A DNA stretch of 64,000 bases from Phycicoccus sp. Root101 (GTDB lineage: Bacteria > Actinomycetota > Actinomycetes > Actinomycetales > Dermatophilaceae): the NCBI RefSeq assembly GCF_001426245.1, contig NZ_LMCM01000001.1:746625-810624 (forward strand), read 5' to 3'. The position numbers and the translations under genes are program-made. The notes under the pieces were generated by a model that saw only the letters and a list, made by a program, of their open reading frames with translations, ran no database searches and was not told where the DNA came from. Position 1 is the stretch's first letter, and the number at the start of each line of letters is the position of its first letter. Positions 52,052-58,945 of this stretch are shown here, one piece after another.

Positions 52052-53280
52052 CACTGGCCAGCTTTCGTCATGACCATCAAGGGGATGGCGGCCACCGAGG
52101 CCACGATGACCAGCAGCATGTATAGCGTTCCGAGGAGGTTTGCCAGCCGTCCGTTGACGTGGTCACCCATGTAAGTCCGGTCGTTGGCCACGACCAAGAT
52201 CGGGAAATAGGTCAGTGGCAACGCAATGGCGCTGAACACGACGGAGTACTCGGTGAGCATGACGGGGTCCACCGTCGTCAGCAGCAACGCCACACCGCCG
52301 ATGCATGACAGGAGCAGGACGGTGTGGAACCGCGCGGCGCGTAAAGGTTCCACGAACTTGCCCCACTGCCAGCCCAGATACTGCGCGATGCTGTAGCCAA
52401 CTGACAGGCCGGTCTCACACGCGGCTCCGAAGGTGGCTGCGAAGAATCCGAGCAGCACGAACGCGAGCCCCACCTTCCCGACTGCCACGACGACTGGCAA
52501 GCCGGTCTGACCGAGAGTGTCAACGGTGATGCCATGGGGCAGGAACACCAACGAGGTGCAGGCGGCGATGGCCAGCGAGAGGAGTCCGCCAAGTGGGAAT
52601 CCGATAAAGACGTTGGCACGCATAGTGCCCAGGTCCTTTGGGGTCCATTTCTCCTCAACTCCGCCGGAGCTGAAGAAGAAGACTTCGTACGGGGTCATGG
52701 CGGCGCCGAACAGGGCGATGGCGTAGTAGAAGTACACCGTGTGGGACTCGTTGGGCGGAACGACCGGGTTGAGCGCGTGCTCGGCAAGTGAGCCCCAGTC
52801 CGGACCTAGCTTCCACACCGCCACGGCGAAGACGATCAGGGACAGCCCGGCCAGACCGAACGCATTTTCCAGCACGGCAAACTTGACCCACCACAGGACC
52901 AGCCACACAGCGGCACCAGCAACGGGCATCCACAAGAAGCGGTTGACGCTGGTGGCCAGTTCCAGAGCCAACGCGACGCCACCGATCTCAGCGGCGAGAG
53001 TCAGGAACGTCACCAACATCGAAGCGACCAAGTTGGTCAGCCCGACCCGCGGTCCCAAGCGCTCACGGATCAGGTCGAACGTCCCACGTCCGCTGACGGC
53101 GGCGACGCGACCACTCATCTCCGCGAAGACACAAATCCCCACCACGCCGACGACAACCACCCAGACGAGCGACAGCCCGAACCTTGATCCGACCAACGCG
53201 TTGGTGATCAGGTCGCCGATGTCCACGAACCCGCCGATGGCCGTCAGAATCCCCAGCGCGACCGCGAAGATTTTCTTCAT
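52051..53280 (-). CDS. NRAMP-related divalent metal transporter with non-canonical metal site
   Basis: A 409-residue protein with eleven predicted helices in the NRAMP/LeuT fold. The TM1 motif that is normally DPGN reads DIGD (residues about 20-23, GFVDIGDLITNALVGSRFG), and the TM6 block usually MPHN reads TPYE (GAAMTPYEVFFFSSGG). Loss of the metal-selecting methionine suggests hard cations such as Mg2+ rather than Mn2+ or Fe2+, as in NRAMP-related magnesium transporters; inference. GGGAGG precedes the ATG. Operon with a PRC-barrel-like protein and a lipoprotein. Confidence 0.85.
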   Translation of the reverse strand: MKKIFAVALGILTAIGGFVDIGDLITNALVGSRFGLSLVWVVVVGVVGICVFAEMSGRVAAVSGRGTFDLIRERLGPRVGLTNLVASMLVTFLTLAAEIGGVALALELATSVNRFLWMPVAGAAVWLVLWWVKFAVLENAFGLAGLSLIVFAVAVWKLGPDWGSLAEHALNPVVPPNESHTVYFYYAIALFGAAMTPYEVFFFSSGGVEEKWTPKDLGTMRANVFIGFPLGGLLSLAIAACTSLVFLPHGITVDTLGQTGLPVVVAVGKVGLAFVLLGFFAATFGAACETGLSVGYSIAQYLGWQWGKFVEPLRAARFHTVLLLSCIGGVALLLTTVDPVMLTEYSVVFSAIALPLTYFPILVVANDRTYMGDHVNGRLANLLGTLYMLLVIVASVAAIPLMVMTKAGQ

Positions 53281-53296
53281 GGCAGCGCCTCCCCGT

Positions 53297-53740
53297 TCAT
53301 TTGAGGTCAGCCCTCGCGGACTCCAGGTCGGCACCCGCCTTTTCGAGCTCTTTGCGGGCCTCGGTCAGGTTGGAGGGGTCGCTCCGACGGATGGCGATAC
53401 GGGCGTGGGACAGGGCGTCCTCCGCGTCACCGAGCAGAGTAAGAACCTGATCGCGCAAATGGTCCTGAGTTGGTGATGGCGGGTCGACCACGCCGAAGCT
53501 GGTCTGGATGCCGCCCATCGCATTTTCGCTGTCGGTGACAACGGTGTCGGCGTAGGCGTTCGTCGAGTTGCCGGACGCGAACACGTCCAGTGCGATCTGC
53601 GCGGTCGAAGTCTCGCTCGCGGCCGACTCCAGCGCGCTCTTGGCGTTCTGCTCGAATGCCCCGGAGTCCAGAGCCGGAGTAATGCATCCGCTCAGCGCCA
53701 GCACGGCGATGGCTACTGCGACCGGTCGTCCCCATGTCAT
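53297..53740 (-). CDS. Small helical lipoprotein
   Basis: A 147-residue lipoprotein: signal peptide with lipobox LSGC (cysteine about 19), then a fully helical mature region (about 30-140) rich in Ala, Asp and Glu with heptad-like spacing. No family recognised. ATG overlaps the stop of the tiny membrane ORF (ATGA); it precedes the transporter gene by 16 nt. Confidence 0.75.
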   Translation of the reverse strand: MTWGRPVAVAIAVLALSGCITPALDSGAFEQNAKSALESAASETSTAQIALDVFASGNSTNAYADTVVTDSENAMGGIQTSFGVVDPPSPTQDHLRDQVLTLLGDAEDALSHARIAIRRSDPSNLTEARKELEKAGADLESARADLK

Positions 53741-53829
53741 GAGCGTCTCCGCAAAACGGTGATCGCCAGCGCAGCGAGCATCGCTAGGAAGATCATCCAG
53801 CCGATCCCCAGTGCCCATCCCTCGCTCAT
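53737..53829 (-). CDS. 30-residue membrane peptide
   Basis: Frame encodes MSEGWALGIGWMIFLAMLAA then LAITVLRRRS: one transmembrane helix and a basic end. GAGGA lies about 10 nt before the ATG, and its TGA overlaps the lipoprotein ATG, which strongly favours real translation. Too short for family assignment; may be a regulator or subunit of the adjacent transporter. Confidence 0.6.
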   Translation of the reverse strand: MSEGWALGIGWMIFLAMLAALAITVLRRRS

Positions 53830-53835
53830 TGCGGA

Positions 53836-53934
53836 TCACTTCCTCGTGTCGCAACCCGAACACAGTCCCTCACCATGAGGTTTAGCACATGCCGGACCCT
53901 CCACGCAGGACTCAAACGAGCGCGTGGTACTCAT
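53836..53934 (-). CDS. 32-residue cysteine-rich zinc-binding-like peptide
   Basis: Encodes a peptide with the pattern C-x5-C-x-K-P-H-x2-G-x-L-C-x2-C (ESCVEGPACAKPHGEGLCSG, then C), resembling the short CxxxxC..H..GxCxxC zinc motif seen in HNH-associated proteins. It ends 6 nt before the 30-residue membrane ORF. First gene of the transporter operon. Low length makes this tentative. Confidence 0.45.
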   Translation of the reverse strand: MSTTRSFESCVEGPACAKPHGEGLCSGCDTRK

Positions 53935-54254
53935 AGCCGACCGCTCCCCGACGAGTGAAGTGAGTAACCATCGGCGGGACGCTGGGTGGGTAGGCTGATC
54001 TGCTCGCGCACCGTCTGCTACGGGAGGCACGCCGCGACCATTGACGTGTTCGAAGAACCCCCGATGCCCCGGCGCCGACAAACCAATCATGCAGTCACGT
54101 CTGAGTCAGGGTTGCCTGCGCTCGAGACTCGCGGATTGGCTCACAGACATGGCATCTCTCACCACCTGACTCTGATCGGGAGTGACTCTCCCCACGGATA
54201 CGACAGGACATCCCTACATTTCTGCAGCTCGCCCAAGCCTTTCGGGTGTGGTGA
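53935..54254. other. 320-bp region upstream of the transporter operon
   Basis: No gene supported; presumably the operon promoter. Nothing recognised beyond AT-richer stretches. Confidence 0.4.
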
Positions 54255-54479
54255 CTAACAAACTCCCCGAAGGTCCGGACGAACGAGGCGTCTGCGAACG
54301 CGTCGCACTGTGGTCGCGTCGTAAAACAGCGCCTCGGGGCTCGCGGCGATCGCGAACAGACGGCGGTCGTACTCAGCCGCTTTAATTCCCCAGCGCTGAG
54401 CAACGTCATCGTCCTTCGCGCCAGCGTGGCGCCACCACTCACGCTCGAAGTCCAAGAACGCCATATCCATGTCGGTCAT
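54255..54479 (-). CDS. DUF3263-like small protein
   Basis: A 74-residue protein with the FEREWWRHAGAKDDDVAQRW block followed by GIKAAEYDRRLFAIAASPEA and a basic VRRVRRRLVRP end, the layout of DUF3263, a short actinobacterial helix-turn-helix-like family of unknown role. GGAAGGGG precedes the ATG. Confidence 0.8.
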   Translation of the reverse strand: MTDMDMAFLDFEREWWRHAGAKDDDVAQRWGIKAAEYDRRLFAIAASPEALFYDATTVRRVRRRLVRPDLRGVC

Positions 54480-54804
54480 CGAGACCCCTTCCACTCAGAC
54501 GGTCTACCACCGCGTTGCCTCATCCATACCCGCAAGGTGTCCTCATCAATCACAAGGCGGCGGCGGTTTCGAACAAGGGTGGGCCAGGTGCATCACCAAG
54601 GTGTAGATGCAGTTGCCTACCCGACTGTGTGGGCAGCATGTCAACAGGATCGCAGCGGTCTCAAACCTTCGCTCGAGGGACGGAGCCCTGGCGGTCTTGG
54701 CCGGTCCTGAGGGGCATCCGCTCGACACGTCGCCGAACCGGCTCGCTGGCCGACCAAGTGCCTTGCGTGGCCCAGCTCGCCCTGGCGGCCAGGCCTGCCA
54801 AACC

Positions 54805-54940
54805 GCTGCTGAGTTGTCCGGATGCTCGCACGACCTGGTCCGGCCTTTTCCCGGGGCCGCAGCCCGCGCCACACGGGATGTTGCAGCCGCCCTTCGCGCG
54901 TCCACTCCGTGAACCGGATATCACCGACCCGCTCTGGCAT
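54805..54940 (-). pseudogene. C-terminal remnant of an ATP-dependent DNA ligase (LigC/LigD type)
   Basis: The frame encodes GDIRFTEWTREGRLQHPVWR then GLRP, the conserved end of the OB-fold domain of LigD/LigC ligases, then after a frameshift GKRPDQVVRASGQ, the expected final helix. About 40 residues of a 300-800 residue protein remain, and the reading frame is broken. Confidence 0.6.
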
Positions 54941-55093
54941 TCGAGTGTTGCGGGTAGCGGGTCGCCGATTTGACGCATGCTTGTTACTCGCATGAGCGTC
55001 AAGTACCCGAACCCCCCTGCGATGAGGGTTTGTCGCCACCGCCTTGCGTCGCAGACCAGTGTCGCCAACGGACCCGAACGCGGGGAGTCTGGG

Positions 55094-55099
55094 TACGTT
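55094..55099 (+). promoter_or_regulatory. Candidate -10 of the small membrane gene (leaderless)
   Basis: TACGTT 6 nt before GTG 55106. Confidence 0.35.
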
Positions 55100-55105
55100 G
55101 GCGAG

Positions 55106-55414
55106 GTGACTTCCCCTGCGACGATCGAGACCGTGTCCGCACGCCTGACCTCACCCTCTTGGTGGTTCCGCTCCTCGGACGGGCGGTTGACCCTGTGGCA
55201 GCCGCCGAACGCGGCGTTGTGCGTTTGGCTGATTACCTTGGGGCTAAGGAGGTTCGACCTGTCCCCCGCGCACGCGACGACAGTGGACGGCATAGGGCAC
55301 GGGGCCCTTCTCGTGTGGGGACTCGACGAAGTCGTTCGGGGCGCGAGTCCGTTTCGGCGCGTGATTGGCGGGGTAGCGCTCACCGCTCAACTCGTGTCGC
55401 TCGTCCACGGCTGA
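55106..55414 (+). CDS. Small actinobacterial membrane protein
   Basis: A 102-residue protein with a tryptophan-rich start (SPSWWFRSSDGRLTLWQPPN), three hydrophobic helices and a SPFRR loop, a pattern seen in a widespread actinobacterial family of unknown function. GTG chosen because it opens the conserved part and a TACGTT box lies 6 nt upstream; an ATG at 54977 would add 43 unconvincing residues. Confidence 0.75.
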   Translation: MTSPATIETVSARLTSPSWWFRSSDGRLTLWQPPNAALCVWLITLGLRRFDLSPAHATTVDGIGHGALLVWGLDEVVRGASPFRRVIGGVALTAQLVSLVHG

Positions 55415-55487
55415 ACCGCGCGTCAAACTGCCGCGAGCAGAGCGGGTCCCGTGCATGGTTACCAGGGCAGTCCGGGTGAGTGGGCGG

Positions 55488-56393
55488 TCAATCTCGGTCG
55501 CGCGTCGGGCTGGTGGTGGAAGTCAAGAAGGCACTGAGGACTGTCGCGAGCTGCTCCGGGTTCTCCTCCGCCATGTGATGCCCGCTGTCGATCCGTGCCG
55601 TGTGTATCGGGGCATCGACCCAGCCTCTCCAGATCGCAGACGGGTCGCCGTACAGATCCTCCATGTCGTCATGGATGGACCAGGCAACCAAGGTGGGGCA
55701 TGTGATTTTATGTCCGCGTTCGCGGTCGGCAAGGTCGTTGGCATTGTCCACCGACAGACCAGCTCTGTAATCCTCAAGCATTCCACGCACCGTGTGGGGA
55801 TCCTGTAGCGCGGCTGCGACATAGGCGAAGTTCTCCGCTCCCATCGCGGCCCGTTTGTCGTCGTCCAATCCGTACCAAGCGAATGGATCGGCCGTGATGA
55901 CTCGTTCGGCGTGAGGTGAGCCGGCGAAGAAGAACCAATGCCACCATTCGGTAGCGAACCTGGCGTCGGTCCGCTCGACCGCTTCTGCCATAGGCACCCC
56001 GTCCAGCACCACCAGGCCACGGACGAGCTCGGGATGGTCCAGGGCACAGCGATAGGCCGCTCCTTGGCCCCGGTCATGTCCGACCATCGCGAACTCGTCG
56101 TGTCCGAGTTGCTGCATCAGCGCCACCACGTCACTGGCCATCGATCGGTCGCTGTACGTCGTGTGGGCGGGATCGGGAGTCGGTTTCCCCGAGCGGCCGT
56201 AGCCACGCAGGTCAGGGCACACCACCGTGAAGCCTTGTTCGACCAGAAGAGGCGCGACGCGGTACCACGTCGTGTGAGCGCGGGGATGCCCGTGCAAGAG
56301 CAGCACCGGTGGGCCATAGCCACCCGACCGCCCGTGCACGCGGATCCCCGTGCGCAGCTCCTGGTCCCACTCATCGAAACCCGGGAAGAACAT
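55488..56393 (-). CDS. Alpha/beta hydrolase, haloacetate-dehalogenase/epoxide-hydrolase-like
   Basis: A 301-residue enzyme. Oxyanion HGHPRAHTTWYRVAP near the start, nucleophile elbow GHDRGQGAAYR with an Asp nucleophile, acid in WSIHDDMEDLYGD and histidine in DSGHHMAEENP. The fold and the RVHGRSGGYGPPVLLLHGHP opening match fluoroacetate dehalogenases and epoxide hydrolases, but the second carboxylate-binding arginine of true dehalogenases (four residues after the nucleophile) is glycine here, so that activity is doubtful. GGAGGGC precedes the ATG. Confidence 0.8.
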   Translation of the reverse strand: MFFPGFDEWDQELRTGIRVHGRSGGYGPPVLLLHGHPRAHTTWYRVAPLLVEQGFTVVCPDLRGYGRSGKPTPDPAHTTYSDRSMASDVVALMQQLGHDEFAMVGHDRGQGAAYRCALDHPELVRGLVVLDGVPMAEAVERTDARFATEWWHWFFFAGSPHAERVITADPFAWYGLDDDKRAAMGAENFAYVAAALQDPHTVRGMLEDYRAGLSVDNANDLADRERGHKITCPTLVAWSIHDDMEDLYGDPSAIWRGWVDAPIHTARIDSGHHMAEENPEQLATVLSAFLTSTTSPTRDRD

Positions 56394-56944
56394 GCCCTCC
56401 ACCCAAGCAGACTCCCGGGCGGACTGCGTGCCGGCCTGGCCAGGGCGCGGGCAGCTGATGCCGCTCCACGTCGCTCGCGGACCGCGGTCGCGTGCCACGT
56501 CCTACTGCCGCGAGGTCGGCGAGGGTGTCGCGGAATCGCAAGAGGCTGCTGGAATCTCGCGTCACATCAGCCCTCATTCGCTGCGGCACACCGCCTTCAC
56601 CAACGCACTGCATGCCGGCGTACCGCTACGCGACGCGCACATTCTCGCCCGGCACGCCGACAAGGACCAAAGAGCACTACGACCGAGCCCGAGGCAACCT
56701 CGACTCGCGCGGCGTCCGTTCCCCACCACTTACGTCACCGGCGTCTGAGCCCCCCAGCCGACAGTCATGATCCAGGTGCGTGTCGCATCGCCGCTGGAGC
56801 TGTTGGCCACATTGTTGCGCTCGTTGTCACCCGGGGCGGCGGCGACAAGTTCCGTTGATGGGAAGGTACTTGGTCGCGCGAGGCCCCTCAAGGACCAGCT
56901 CTCGCTCATGGGGCCGAGTGCCGCGGCAATCCTTGCGTGGCGCC
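56394..56944. other. 551-bp region containing an integrase remnant
   Basis: Holds the recombinase fragment at 56505-56748. The remaining ends show no supported gene. Confidence 0.5.
56505..56748 (+). pseudogene. C-terminal remnant of a tyrosine recombinase (integrase)
   Basis: Encodes HISPHSLRHTAFTNALHAGV then PLRDAHILARHAD in one frame, shifts to EHYDRARGNLDSRGV in a second frame, and back to TTYVTGV with a stop. These are the conserved R, H and Y blocks of phage-type integrases (SLRHT, LARHAD, EHYDRARGN). Two compensating frameshifts and lack of the N-terminal domains mark it as dead. It supports mobile-element history for this part of the window. Confidence 0.75.
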
Positions 56945-57415
56945 CTACTGAAGGGGGATTTCCCATTCGGGGGTGCGCTCCCCGTCGTGGCGGGGTCCCT
57001 GAAAGCGGCGCTCGTGCTCCTCGATGGCAACATCATTGATGGATGCCTCCCGACGGCGCATGAGACCGCGGTCATCGAACTCCCACAGCTCGTTGCCGTA
57101 GCTGCGGAACCACTGTCCCGACGTGTCGTGACACTCGTACTGGAAACGCACGGCGATCCGGTTGTTGTTGACGCTCCACAGGCTCTTGCGCAGCGCGTAC
57201 TCAAGCTCGCGTTCCCACTTGGCGGTGAGGAATTCGACGATCTGCTCACGTCCGGTGACGAAGACATCACGGTTTCGCCAGATGGAGTCCGGCGTGTATG
57301 CGAGGCTGACGCGTTGAGGGTCGCAGGAGTTCCACGCATCCTCGGCAGCCTGCACCTTCTGTCGGGCGCTGTTCTCATCGAAGGGCGGGAACGGTGGGCG
57401 GTCTTCGGTCATCAT
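56945..57415 (-). CDS. DUF1348 / NTF2-like family protein
   Basis: A 156-residue SnoaL/NTF2-fold protein of the DUF1348 group: [40 protein letters not shown], and a C-terminal [16 protein letters not shown] strand. AAGG lies 7 nt before ATG 57415. Substrate or partner unknown. Confidence 0.85.
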   Translation of the reverse strand: MMTEDRPPFPPFDENSARQKVQAAEDAWNSCDPQRVSLAYTPDSIWRNRDVFVTGREQIVEFLTAKWERELEYALRKSLWSVNNNRIAVRFQYECHDTSGQWFRSYGNELWEFDDRGLMRRREASINDVAIEEHERRFQGPRHDGERTPEWEIPLQ

Positions 57416-57993
57416 TTCCAAACCTTTCTGGGGGTCGTGGATTCATGATCCTCCTCAGGCCTCGCCTCCGCCCGGCTCCCCCGGACCACCGGTGAGAAGT
57501 CGCGTCACTTCACTTACTTTGCATCACGTCCCGGTCTCGTGATGCGCCGCCTCGCAACGCTGGGAGGGAGCGCTCCGCCGGTGTCTCGAGTCCCACCGAA
57601 GACAACGCGAGGGCCCCGGCCCCCCGTCTGCGCCACAACGCGGACGCGGCAGCCCTGGCTGGACCTCCCCGCACCGCCAGACCCGGAGCCAGTGCTCGTG
57701 ATGGCGGACACAGACCTGTCGCGTGAAGCCGCGCTACGAAGGCGGCACCGGCACGAACATCAGGGCGCGCTGCGCGAGGTGCTCGCGAATGCGCGCGGCC
57801 TCACCCTCGAGGAGACCCAGGCAGTCCGGGTGAGCGCTCTGGACGCCCGAGGGCTCGCAGTGCCACCCGGGCCTCGGCTGGAGGCTGCCGCGGTCGACTG
57901 ATCAACGGCAACATCTGTGTCGTGAACGGTCCGGCCATGCGGGACGTCGGTCTGGAGCTCCCGCCACGCGGACCCAACCCACCTGGCGACGGC
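57416..57993. other. 578-bp region with one weak small ORF
   Basis: Apart from the doubtful ORF at 57701-57901 no gene is seen. TTGCAT/TAAGTG-like elements near 57500-57530 could be the DUF1348 promoter. Confidence 0.4.
57701..57901 (+). CDS. Small hypothetical protein, weakly supported
   Basis: A 66-residue frame with GC-rich third positions and a helical, charged composition (REAALRRRHRHEHQGALREV, then LANARGLTLEETQAVRVSAL). No ribosome site is clear and no family is recognised. Included because coding bias is right, but it may be spurious. Confidence 0.35.
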   Translation: MADTDLSREAALRRRHRHEHQGALREVLANARGLTLEETQAVRVSALDARGLAVPPGPRLEAAAVD

Positions 57994-58485
57994 TCAGGTC
58001 GGCAGCCCCAGAACATAGGCATCCTCACCCTCGGACGGCTCCCCCGCGGCCTTCGCGAACGATTCCAGTGTCCGGGCCAGAGCACGACGGCTCGTGAGGC
58101 TCATGTTCCCCATCACCGCCAGAATCGACTCGCGGCGATAGGCCATCACGCGCTCAACCACGTCATGTCCGCCCTTGGAGAGCTCTAACGCGAGGTAACG
58201 ACGATCCGCGGGGTCCTCGGTGCGCTCAAGGAGCCCTGCGACCACCAACCGTTCCACCGTGCGAGTCGCGTTGGACGGGTGGACACCCAGAGCCTCAGCG
58301 ACCTGCCCGAGGTTCAGCCTTCCGCGACTGGCGACGAGGACCAGGACGCGCAGCTGCGGCAACGACACGACGTCCTCCACCTCGGCCACGGACCGTGCGA
58401 TCACCCCTACCAGCACCCGCGCCGCACGCATGACCGCGTCGGCCTGCCGGTCTGGGTCGTTGACACTTGCCACCGAATCACTCAT
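57994..58485 (-). CDS. MarR family transcriptional regulator
   Basis: A 163-residue winged-helix dimeric regulator: LRVLVLVASRGRLNLGQVAE, ALGVHPSNATRTVERLVVAG (recognition helix) and the wing TEDPADRRYLALELSKGG. Many MarR proteins respond to phenolics or oxidants. Divergent from the molybdopterin gene; half-sites TTGCG occur in both promoter regions and may be its binding sites. Confidence 0.88.
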   Translation of the reverse strand: MSDSVASVNDPDRQADAVMRAARVLVGVIARSVAEVEDVVSLPQLRVLVLVASRGRLNLGQVAEALGVHPSNATRTVERLVVAGLLERTEDPADRRYLALELSKGGHDVVERVMAYRRESILAVMGNMSLTSRRALARTLESFAKAAGEPSEGEDAYVLGLPT

Positions 58486-58502
58486 GACACGAGTATGACA
58501 GC

Positions 58503-58526
58503 CGTTGCGTTCAACCAATCGTTGCG
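58503..58526. promoter_or_regulatory. Direct repeat upstream of marR
   Basis: CGTTGCG at 58503-58509 and 58520-58526 with CAACC between, immediately upstream of marR; candidate auto-regulatory site. Confidence 0.35.
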
Positions 58527-58828
58527 CTTTAGGACTCATTCGGTCATGACTTCTGCAGGGTAATTGCATCTTCGCAGTCGTTGTTCCTAAGCACGAACCT
58601 GTCAGCAGCCTCCTGTGCTCGCGTCATGACCACCGCTCACCCAGCGCCTCGCATGGGATCGATCGCCTGGTGCGAGACGTCATTTCGCGGTTCGTTGGAG
58701 CGGAGCCTGTCTGCCGTGACCGCCGCAGTAGCCTCCCACCCAGCCGCGGAGGCCTACGTCGAGCATGGAACGAGTGGCGGCGCATACCGCCTCCGGCGCC
58801 ACTGACTCCCTGCCGCACAAATTAGCAT

Positions 58829-58849
58829 GCGCAATCGCATCTGTTGCGC
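58829..58849. promoter_or_regulatory. Inverted repeat upstream of the molybdopterin gene
   Basis: GCGCAA (58829-58834), 9-nt spacer, TTGCGC (58844-58849), about 100 bp before the ATG. Shares the TTGCG half-site with the marR promoter. Confidence 0.35.
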
Positions 58850-58945
58850 CCGCGCACATAATTGGGCAGGCTGGATTCAGGCCTTCCGGGAGTGCATTTG
58901 CCCACCAGGCACGGGGCGGGTGACGACGACGACAAGGAGCGGACG

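Larger units (their letters stand above)
54480..55105. other. 626-bp region containing a DNA-ligase remnant
   Basis: Only the ligase fragment at 54805-54940 is recognisable; the rest shows no supported gene. Confidence 0.5.
58486..58945. other. 460-bp intergenic region between marR and the molybdopterin gene
   Basis: No gene supported. Contains two candidate operator regions listed separately. Confidence 0.5.

Noticed and set aside
58581-58805. 74-codon plus-strand frame between marR and the molybdopterin gene
   Set aside because: No ribosome site, atypical composition, and no domain; lies in a probable regulatory region.
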